Source of the DNA: DATBMY01 sp036554605
GTDB lineage: Bacteria; Acidobacteriota; Blastocatellia; UBA7656
Assembly (NCBI GenBank): GCA_036554605.1
Contig: DATBMY010000278.1
Location: 1-31,266, forward strand
Length of the DNA: 31,266 nucleotides
Reading direction: 5' to 3'
Shown: piece after piece, positions 25,780-31,266 of the stretch
How positions within the stretch are numbered: the stretch's first letter is position 1
Layout of the letters: each line of letters begins with the position of its first letter
The notes under the pieces: model-generated
Seen by the model: the letters and a program-made list of their open reading frames with translations, nothing else
Database searches by the model: none
Told to the model about the DNA's origin: nothing
Translations under genes and position numbers: made by a program

Positions 25780-25799
25780 CGCGGTACTGCTGGCGCGCT

Positions 25800-26951
25800 T
25801 TAAAGGGCGCGGTCGAGCGCTTCAACGCCGAGCGCATTGAAGCGCTGCCTTACTGGTTTCAGATCTATGGGCTTCACCACCGGATGCACGCGGTTCGTAA
25901 GCAATATTAGTATGCGCCGCTTTTCGGGGTCCATCCAGAGGCTCGTGCCCGTAAAGCCGTTATGGCCGATCGCGGTTCGCGGCAGGCCCGGTCCCGCCGA
26001 GCAATCTCCCGAGAGCGGAATTATCCAGCCTATCGAGCGCGAGGTGTCGCACTGGGTCGTCAGGTTTTCGGTAAAGAGCTTGAGCGAGGCGGGGCTGATC
26101 AACCGGCTCCCCGGCAAGAACTGCTTCGCGATCTCATAGACTTCGCGCGCGGTCGAGAAGAGCCCCGCGTGCCCGGCCACCCCCCCCAGAAAGCGCGCAT
26201 TGCCATCGTGTACTTCGCCCCAGATAACGTCCCGGCGCCATCTATATCCGGAAGATGCGATCTCAAGGTCGCAACCCGCGCGGCCCTCTCTCTCCAATAA
26301 CGCGAGGGCATTGTTTCGCTCAAACTCCTGCCCGCGCTCGGTCGCCGCCGTCTCGCGCCGCAGCGCCTCGGGCGGGTTGAACATCGTGCGCTTCAACCCT
26401 AGCGGCTCGAATATCTCTTTGCTGGCAAGCTTGTCGAGCGACTCGTTTGATAGGCGCTCTAATATAAAGCCGAGCAGGATATAGTTGAGATCGCTGTAGA
26501 CGAGCTGCGCCGCGCAGCCCCGCGCCCGGTTCGTCACCTTTCCGGCAATTATGCCGGGCACGTCTTGCGGTCGCGCCGCCTCGCAGTAGAGCGGCAGCCA
26601 GTTGGGCAGGCCCGAAGTGTGGGTCATCAACTGCCCGAGCGTGATATGGCGCGCGCGCGGAGTATCGAATTCAGAGAGGTAACCGCAAACTGGCGCGTCC
26701 ATCTTCAGGATGCCGCGCTCGACGCGCCGGACGCAAAGAAGCGAGGTGACGAGCGGCTTTGTGAGCGAAGCCAGATCATATATCGTGTCGAGAGTCGAAG
26801 GCAGCTGCTCCGGCTCGATGATCGAATGACCGAGCGCGCCTTCAAATGCTAATACGTCGTCCTCGCCGACAGCATACTGCGCCCCGGGAAAGACGGCGCG
26901 ATCTATCTCGGCTCGCAAATAATCTTCTATAATCTCTGACCCTTGTGCCAT
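25800..26951 (-). CDS. Serine hydrolase of the beta-lactamase/esterase (class C-like) family
   Basis: 383 residues from ATG 26951. The catalytic SLTK tetrad motif (Ser62, Lys65) lies in YDLASLTKPLVT; Tyr152 in VYSDLNYILLG is the second motif, and GHNGFTGTS takes the place of the KTG box. This is the layout of class C beta-lactamase-like esterases, D-alanyl-peptidases and carboxypeptidases; resistance activity is not implied. The frame extends to an ATG at 27089, but the extra 46 residues look unrelated, and a TATAAT box at 26988-26993 sits within the extension. No signal peptide is evident, suggesting a cytoplasmic enzyme. The TonB-family gene begins 20 nt downstream. Confidence 0.86.
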   Translation of the reverse strand: MAQGSEIIEDYLRAEIDRAVFPGAQYAVGEDDVLAFEGALGHSIIEPEQLPSTLDTIYDLASLTKPLVTSLLCVRRVERGILKMDAPVCGYLSEFDTPRARHITLGQLMTHTSGLPNWLPLYCEAARPQDVPGIIAGKVTNRARGCAAQLVYSDLNYILLGFILERLSNESLDKLASKEIFEPLGLKRTMFNPPEALRRETAATERGQEFERNNALALLEREGRAGCDLEIASSGYRWRRDVIWGEVHDGNARFLGGVAGHAGLFSTAREVYEIAKQFLPGSRLISPASLKLFTENLTTQCDTSRSIGWIIPLSGDCSAGPGLPRTAIGHNGFTGTSLWMDPEKRRILILLTNRVHPVVKPIDLKPVRQRFNALGVEALDRAL

Positions 26952-26987
26952 TCCTTTATTACAGACCGAGGGGCTCGTTGAAAAACT

Positions 26988-26993
26988 ATTATA
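26988..26993 (-). promoter_or_regulatory. Candidate -10 box for the serine hydrolase operon
   Basis: The minus strand reads TATAAT exactly, 37 nt before the ATG at 26951. No strong -35 hexamer is seen at the usual distance (CTCAAC at 17 nt). Its position supports the shorter start of the hydrolase. Confidence 0.45.
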
Positions 26994-27127
26994 ACGTCGG
27001 GCGGGGAAGGTTGAGAAGTTTTGTCTGTCGGCCGGCTCAAGCGCGCCGGTTGTCGTGGACGCGCTTTGCAAAGATATTGAGTCCGTCATTCCTCCTTTTA
27101 CGCTGCGGGCGGGGATTTGTTCTGCGC

Positions 27128-27997
27128 TTATTTTCCCTGCTGGCGCTTATTAAACGGGAAGCGGCGCTGGCGGGCCGCCTCATAAAGGAGTATTGAGGCG
27201 GCAGTCGCGACGTTCAACGACTCGACCGTGGAAGCCATCGGTATATAGACGAACTCGTCGGCCGCGGCCGACGACTCTCCGGTTATCCCGCTTCCCTCCT
27301 GACCCAGTATGAAAGCGAGCGGCATGCTGAGGTTCGCTTCCGCGTATGGGCGCACGATGGGCGCCTCGGCCGCGTCTTCTATCACGCCCGGCGGCCGCTC
27401 GGCGCGCGCTCGCGTGGCGACTATTTTGATCTTTAGCTCGCGGCATAGTTTTTCCACTTCCGCGCTTTTTGCGTCGGTAACGATGGGCAGGCGGAGCGCC
27501 GACCCCATCGAAGCGCGCAGCGCCTTCGGGTTAAAGGGGTCTACTGTATAGCGCGTGGCGATGAGCGCCGAGGCGCCCGCGGCCTCGGCCGTGCGAATGA
27601 TCGTCCCGAGGTTGCCCGGGTCTTGCAACTGGTCGGCGATGACTATAAGGCGAGGTTTGAGCGCGGGCAGATCCTTCAGCTCGAAGTAGGGCCGGTTTAT
27701 TATCGCGGCGATCCCCTGAGGAGATTCGGTCCCGGCTATCGCCTCCATGACTTGAGGCGATACGTGCGCGCCCCGGCACGGCACGCGGTCGAGCGAGGCG
27801 AGCAACTCCGCGCCGCGCGGGTTTGACTCGATTGAAGCTGTAAAGGCAACGGTCTCGAAATGCGCGCGGGCCGCGAGCGCCTCTTCGATCAAGCGCACGC
27901 CCTCAAGGAATACAAGATGGCGCTCGTCGCCCGCGCGTACGCGGCGCATGCGCTTTACGAGTGGATTCTGACGGCTCGTGATCTTTTCAACCAGCAT
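27128..27997 (-). CDS. TrmH-family (SpoU) RNA 2'-O-methyltransferase
   Basis: 289 residues with the SPOUT knot motifs in order: motif 1 QDPGNLGTIIRTAEAAG (125-141, with Arg135), motif 2 LGQEGSGI (231-238) and motif 3 IPMASTVESLNVATAASILL (252-271). The N-terminal part (TSRQNPLVKRMRRVRA...FLEGVRLIEEAL) is the L30e-like substrate-binding domain of 23S rRNA methyltransferases such as RlmB and TsnR-like enzymes. It would methylate a ribose in rRNA or tRNA using SAM; the exact target cannot be set. The ATG has no clear ribosome-binding site. A good promoter lies 58-86 nt upstream, inside repeat copy D. Confidence 0.93.
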   Translation of the reverse strand: MLVEKITSRQNPLVKRMRRVRAGDERHLVFLEGVRLIEEALAARAHFETVAFTASIESNPRGAELLASLDRVPCRGAHVSPQVMEAIAGTESPQGIAAIINRPYFELKDLPALKPRLIVIADQLQDPGNLGTIIRTAEAAGASALIATRYTVDPFNPKALRASMGSALRLPIVTDAKSAEVEKLCRELKIKIVATRARAERPPGVIEDAAEAPIVRPYAEANLSMPLAFILGQEGSGITGESSAAADEFVYIPMASTVESLNVATAASILLYEAARQRRFPFNKRQQGK

Positions 27998-28008
27998 AAT
28001 CAGTGGAC

Positions 28009-28120
28009 GGAGGCCGGAGGCCGGGGTCAGAGTATATGTAATTTCAAATCTGCTATTATAGATTTCGGATGCTATCTCGCCAACAATCCCAGCCCCCCGG
28101 CTCCCGGCGCCTGGCTCCTA
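28009..28120. repeat. Intergenic inverted-arm repeat, copy D (core inverted relative to A and B)
   Basis: The G-rich arm (28009-28032, GGAGGCCGGAGGCCGGGG) and the C-rich arm (28086-28120) are imperfect inverted copies. The complement of the core (about 28038-28066) reads AATCTATAATAGCAGATTTG followed by AAATTAC, aligning with the cores of copies A and B in the opposite direction. It lies 11 nt from the TrmH start and contains the first codons of the ModA-like gene. Confidence 0.7.
28055..28083 (-). promoter_or_regulatory. Sigma70-like promoter for the TrmH-family gene, inside repeat D
   Basis: On the minus strand TTGGCG (28078-28083), a 17-nt spacer and TATAAT (28055-28060) match consensus at four and six of six. 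Transcription would begin near 28048, about 50 nt before the TrmH ATG. The -10 lies within the AT-rich core of the repeat. Confidence 0.6.
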
Positions 28121-28884
28121 TATCAGCGGCGCTTGCCCCGATGCTCTTGACGCTTCTGATCGCCTTCAGCTGCTCGCCCGCCGATCGAACAGGCCGGCCC
28201 GGCGTTGCGGAGATAAACGTAGCGGCGGCCGCAAACCTCGTCGACGCCTTCGAAGAGGTCGGCCGCCAGTTTACCCAAAGCACCGGCACCCGCGTAGTCT
28301 TGAGCTTCGGGGCGAGTGCGGACCTCGCCCGGCAGATTGAAAACGGCGGTCCTTTCGACCTGTTCGCTTCGGCCGACGCCGAGCATATCGACCGGCTAAT
28401 TGCCAAAGGCTTCATACTGGCCGATACCCGCGCGCTATATGCCCGCGGCCGGCTCGTGCTGTGGGCGCGCGACTCAAGCGACGCTCCGCTCGAAATAGAA
28501 GAGCTGGCCGCGAGCCACGTAAAGTACGTTGCGATAGCAAAGCCGGATGTAGCGCCCTACGGTCGCGCGGCGGTCGAAGCTCTTCGCGCGCTCAAATTGT
28601 GGCAGGCGGTCGAGCCGAAGGTAGTCTATGCGCAAAACGTCTCGCAGGCCCGCCAGTTCGCCGCGTCGGGCAACGCCGAAATGGCTTTTATTCCGCTCGC
28701 GCTGGTGAAGACGGACGAAGGCCGCTTCGTAGAAGTAGACCAGCGGCTTCACCAGCCGATTGATCAGGCTATAGGCGTCGTCGCCGGCTCGGCTAAAACG
28801 GAGGCGGCGCGCGCGTTTGTCGGCTTCGTCCTCGGCCCCAAGGGACAATCGATACTCGAACGTTTCGGATACCTAAAACCGTAA
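28069..28884 (+). CDS. modA: ModA-like molybdate/tungstate-type ABC substrate-binding lipoprotein
   Basis: 271 residues. After a lipoprotein signal (hydrophobic 18-33, Cys35 in IAFSC), the mature protein matches ModA: NVAAAANLVDAFEEV, SFGASADLARQIENGGPFDL, LFASADAEHID and APYGRAAVEAL, with the Ser/Ala/Tyr positions that bind oxyanions. ModA delivers molybdate to a ModBC permease. No permease or ATPase gene is adjacent, since the next gene converges, so this is an orphan here. The ATG at 28069 lies inside repeat D, so the n-region RQQSQPPGSRRLAP is repeat-encoded. An in-frame ATG at 28141 gives a signal with no basic residues. Neither has a ribosome-binding site. Confidence 0.85.
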   Translation: MLSRQQSQPPGSRRLAPISAALAPMLLTLLIAFSCSPADRTGRPGVAEINVAAAANLVDAFEEVGRQFTQSTGTRVVLSFGASADLARQIENGGPFDLFASADAEHIDRLIAKGFILADTRALYARGRLVLWARDSSDAPLEIEELAASHVKYVAIAKPDVAPYGRAAVEALRALKLWQAVEPKVVYAQNVSQARQFAASGNAEMAFIPLALVKTDEGRFVEVDQRLHQPIDQAIGVVAGSAKTEAARAFVGFVLGPKGQSILERFGYLKP

Positions 28885-28885
28885 C

Positions 28886-28940
28886 GATAGAGTCCGGAGT
28901 CAAACATGGAAGCAATCCCCGACTTCGGACTTCGGACTAT
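28886..28940. repeat. Short inverted repeat between convergent genes (copy E, possible terminator)
   Basis: GATAGAGTCCGGAGTC (28886-28901) pairs imperfectly with GACTTCGGACTTCGGACTAT (28921-28940). It fills the gap between the ModA-like and antiporter genes and forms the antiporter TAG stop. It lacks the AT-rich core, so membership of the same repeat family is uncertain; a bidirectional terminator without a T-run is the alternative. Confidence 0.5.
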
Positions 28941-30925
28941 CCCGCGCTCATGTGTTCGACGGCCATCTCTATCTGCTCGGGGCTGCCGAGCAAAACTATT
29001 ATGTCTTCGGCTTCGATCTTATAATCGGGGCCGGGGTTTATCTCCGTCGAGCCGTCGCGAATGGCCGTTATGACGGTAGCGCCGGTGCGCCCTCTCAAAT
29101 CAAGCTCGCCAAGCGTCTTGCCGCATGCTTTCCATTCCGGCTCGATTATCAGAGTCTCGGTTGAAGCAGCGCCGAGCGCTTCGCCTATATCGTTTATCTC
29201 TATATGCTTTGGCTGCGGCAGGCGCAGCATCTCGTAACCCTCGTGCCTTATCTGGTCGGCTTCCCGGTATATGATGTTTCGAGAGATGCCGTACTCGCGT
29301 AGCACGCGGGAGAATATCTCTATGCTCGTTTCAAACTCTTCCGGTATGACCTGGTTCGCGCCCAGATCATACAGGTCCGGAAGCTCGGCCATGTAGCGCG
29401 TGCGCACGATGATATGTATGTCGGGGTTTATCTCGCGCGCGAGCGCCACGGTTCGGCGCGTCGCTATGGCATCCGATATTGCGATCACAAGCACCCGCGC
29501 GTGCTCGAAGTTGAGCTTATGCAGCACCTCCTTGCGCGTCGAATCGCCGTAGACTATCGGCTCGCCCTCATCTCTTGCCGCGCTCACCGTCTCGGCATTC
29601 AAATCCATGACGAGGTAAGGAACCTTGACCCGGCGCAGCACCCTGGAGACGTTGCGGCCGTTGAGCCCGTAGCCGACGATCACGACATGCCCTTTAAGAT
29701 CGCTCTTTTCGGGGTCGTATCCCATCATGGTCGGCTCAAGCATAGACTCGGGCGAGAATACCGATTGCAGAGCGTAGCCTATGCGCGGCGAGGCCTTGAT
29801 CAAGAAAGGAGTCGCGAGCATCGAGATGATGGCCGCGGCAAGAAAGGTTTGATAATCCGTATCCGAAAGCAGCCCCTCGCTTATCCCAACCTTCGCAAGT
29901 ATGAAAGAGAACTCTCCTATCTGCGCAAGCCCGAGCGCGGTCATCGTCGAGACGCGGAGCGAATGGCCCAGCAGCCGCACCGTCAGGATGACTATAAGGG
30001 CCTTGGCCATTATAAGCGCCGCGACCCAGGCTAATACCATGACGAGATTCGTGGTAAGGAAAGAGACCGACAGCAGCATCCCTATCGATACGAAAAAGAC
30101 GCTGTTGAAGACATCGCGGAAGGGAAGAATCTCGGCGACTATCTGGTGGCTGTATTCGGATTCGGAAAGCACGAGCCCGGCGATGAATGCTCCGAGCGCG
30201 AGCGATAATCCGAACTGCGACGTGAGCCAGGCGGTGCCGAGGCTCACCAGCACGACAAAGATTATGAAGACTTCGGGGCTGCGCAGGCGAACTATGTGAA
30301 AAAGCATGCGCGGTATCACTATGCGGGCGGTAAATATAATGGCGGCGATGGCGGCGAAGGCCAGGCTGAGCCTCAAGATGACCGCTCCGGCCGACGAGCC
30401 TTCCCGGCCGCTCAATATCGGCGTCATAAGCATCATGGGAACGACGCACAGGTCTTGAAACAGGAGAATGCCTACGCCCGCCCGCCCGTGCAGCGTATCG
30501 AGCTCGGCGCGGTCCATATAAGTCTTCAGGACAATGGCGGTGCTTGAAAGCGCCAGCAGGAAGCCGAAAAAGACCGCCTCGCCGAACCTGCGGCCAAGCT
30601 CATAGATGACCACCATCGCCACAAGCGACGTAAGCAACACCTGGAGGCCGCCCGCGCCGAAGACCAGCCGCTTCATCTCCAGTATGCGCCTGAGCGAAAA
30701 CTCCAGCCCAATGGCGAACAGCAGCAGCACGACTCCGATTTCGGCGAGCGCCTCGACGGCTTCAACTTCTTTGATGAGGGCGAGGCCGTAAGGGCCTATT
30801 ATGACGCCGGTGATCATAAAGCCGACGATGGTCGGCAATCGAAGACGGCTGGAGATGAAGGCGATCGGGATTGAAGCGACGAGCAGTACGAGCAGGTCAT
30901 TGAGCAAAGGCATGTCGTGCGGCAC
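28937..30925 (-). CDS. CPA2-family cation:proton antiporter with RCK domains (KefB/C-like)
   Basis: 662 residues. Residues 1-390 form a Na+/H+-exchanger domain with about twelve membrane helices, including ALSSTAIVLKTY (125-136) and the QD pair at 157-158 typical of CPA2. Residues about 411-530 are an RCK_N (TrkA-N) domain with GYGLNG (418-423) and acidic Asp441. Residues about 585-660 are an RCK_C domain ending DIIVLLGSPEQIE. Such proteins export K+ or Na+ in exchange for protons, gated by nucleotides bound to RCK; the ion cannot be set. The start is GTG 30925 with AGGTAAG upstream; ATG 30913 lacks a site. The stop of a small upstream ORF lies 3 nt before this GTG. Confidence 0.9.
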   Translation of the reverse strand: MPHDMPLLNDLLVLLVASIPIAFISSRLRLPTIVGFMITGVIIGPYGLALIKEVEAVEALAEIGVVLLLFAIGLEFSLRRILEMKRLVFGAGGLQVLLTSLVAMVVIYELGRRFGEAVFFGFLLALSSTAIVLKTYMDRAELDTLHGRAGVGILLFQDLCVVPMMLMTPILSGREGSSAGAVILRLSLAFAAIAAIIFTARIVIPRMLFHIVRLRSPEVFIIFVVLVSLGTAWLTSQFGLSLALGAFIAGLVLSESEYSHQIVAEILPFRDVFNSVFFVSIGMLLSVSFLTTNLVMVLAWVAALIMAKALIVILTVRLLGHSLRVSTMTALGLAQIGEFSFILAKVGISEGLLSDTDYQTFLAAAIISMLATPFLIKASPRIGYALQSVFSPESMLEPTMMGYDPEKSDLKGHVVIVGYGLNGRNVSRVLRRVKVPYLVMDLNAETVSAARDEGEPIVYGDSTRKEVLHKLNFEHARVLVIAISDAIATRRTVALAREINPDIHIIVRTRYMAELPDLYDLGANQVIPEEFETSIEIFSRVLREYGISRNIIYREADQIRHEGYEMLRLPQPKHIEINDIGEALGAASTETLIIEPEWKACGKTLGELDLRGRTGATVITAIRDGSTEINPGPDYKIEAEDIIVLLGSPEQIEMAVEHMSAG

Positions 30926-30928
30926 GTC

Positions 30929-31027
30929 TTACCTGCCTTTCTCTTTGAAGCGTTTTGGGCGGCCGTCGCATGCGGGCGTAAGGCTTGCGACCGCATCGGC
31001 AATATTCTTTATCAAGATAGGATTCAT
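30929..31027 (-). CDS. Possible 32-codon leader ORF coupled to the antiporter gene
   Basis: An ATG at 31027 preceded by GGAG at 7 nt opens a 32-codon frame (MNPILIKNIADAVASLTPAC, then a basic tail DGRPKRFKEKGR) that ends in TAA 3 nt before the antiporter GTG. A promoter lies about 60 nt upstream of it. The first half could be an amphipathic or membrane-seeking helix. I recognise no family. It may be a regulatory or coupling peptide, a genuine small protein, or chance. Confidence 0.4.
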   Translation of the reverse strand: MNPILIKNIADAVASLTPACDGRPKRFKEKGR

Positions 31028-31093
31028 CGTCTCGCTCCGGGTTTAACATGCCATTGTTGAATTCTTAACGTGTGAACCAGCACCGGCTCGATC

Positions 31094-31122
31094 ATATTAC
31101 TGAAGCGAGTGGAACAGATCAA
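31094..31122 (-). promoter_or_regulatory. Sigma70-like promoter for the leader ORF and antiporter
   Basis: On the minus strand TTGATC (31117-31122), a 17-nt spacer and TAATAT (31094-31099) each match consensus at four of six. The predicted start near 31087 leaves about 60 nt before the leader ORF and 160 nt before the antiporter. Confidence 0.45.
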
Positions 31123-31205
31123 ACGCGCCGCACGAAAGGTTGTGATTGAGTGACGGGTCTTGTATGCTTGGCCGCTCGGATTGTCGCCGCCCGGCTCGCG
31201 CAAGC

Positions 31206-31233
31206 TTGACAAGCGGGCGGACCGGAATATGCT
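31206..31233 (+). promoter_or_regulatory. Sigma70-like promoter facing the right edge
   Basis: TTGACA (31206-31211, perfect), a 16-nt spacer and TATGCT (31228-31233, four of six) suggest transcription to the right from about 31240, into a gene beyond the window and divergent from the antiporter. No coding start is seen in the last bases. Confidence 0.45.
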
Positions 31234-31266
31234 AATCAATATAGCCGAGAGCCGGCCGAGTATTAT

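Noticed and set aside
25800..26951. Antibiotic-resistance beta-lactamase
   Set aside because: The motifs (SLTK, YSD, HNG) fit the broad class C-like esterase/peptidase family, there is no signal peptide, and the neighbours concern the cell envelope.
6827..28940. Interpreting the G/C-rich intergenic repeats as a CRISPR array or attachment sites
   Set aside because: Copies are kilobases apart, without regular spacers, cas genes, integrase or tRNA neighbours.
28937..30925. Reading the antiporter as a K+ efflux channel named KefB or KefC
   Set aside because: The CPA2 plus RCK layout fits several subfamilies (Kef, GerN/NapA-like, YbaL); no residue seen fixes the ion or glutathione gating, so no symbol is given.
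31024..31239. Minus-strand frame of 71 codons at the right end
   Set aside because: It overlaps two promoter-like elements and the leader region, and has no ribosome-binding site or family resemblance.

Overview
The window looks like a piece of chromosome from a GC-rich, Gram-negative bacterium. It carries a TonB-type protein, a predicted outer-membrane barrel, Tat- and Sec-exported proteins and an alternative complex III (ACIII)-like operon. Together with a SpoIID/LytB protein, a fused membrane/spermidine-synthase/TPR protein and a secreted matrixin with Ig-like repeats, this best fits Acidobacteriota, perhaps Blastocatellia. That placement is inference from gene content; there is no rRNA, tRNA or phylogenetic marker here. 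I see no phage, integrase, transposase or CRISPR array. Isoleucine is often encoded by ATA despite the high GC (13 of 21 Ile codons in the acyl-CoA dehydrogenase).

Left third (1-10.5 kb): a secreted matrixin-like metalloprotease runs off the left edge on the minus strand. Across a 660-bp non-coding gap lie a Dpm1-like glycosyltransferase and a SAM methyltransferase (+), a membrane-anchored transglutaminase-like protein (-), a secreted clan-A-like glycoside hydrolase (+), and a 1134-residue protein joining two membrane modules, a spermidine-synthase-like domain with altered active-site residues, and TPRs.

Middle (10.5-22.3 kb): a kinesin-light-chain-type TPR protein (-), a secreted HExxH metallopeptidase (+), and an acyl-CoA dehydrogenase with a clear promoter and a clear terminator. 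Next, on the minus strand, is an ACIII-like operon: pentaheme cytochrome (ActA), Tat-exported molybdopterin-family subunit and separate four-cluster Fe-S subunit (split ActB), NrfD-type membrane subunit (ActC) and ActD. No ActE or ActF is in the window. An exported single-heme protein of unknown function follows behind its own promoter. An outer-membrane-barrel protein lies upstream of the operon.

Right third (22.4-31.3 kb): a minus-strand envelope group (serine hydrolase, TonB-family protein, SpoIID/LytB protein with a large SLH-like insertion), a TrmH-family rRNA/tRNA methyltransferase, an orphan ModA-like lipoprotein (+), and a CPA2 antiporter with RCK domains preceded by a possible 32-codon leader ORF.

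The most unusual non-coding signal is a family of intergenic elements at about 6.83, 17.96, 21.59 and 28.01 kb, with a possible degenerate relative at 28.89 kb. They have G-rich/C-rich inverted arms around a short AT-rich core, and three copies share the core. The elements abut genes closely: they appear to supply TAG stop codons to three genes, the start region of modA, a good promoter for the TrmH gene, and the spacer directly before the actC start codon.
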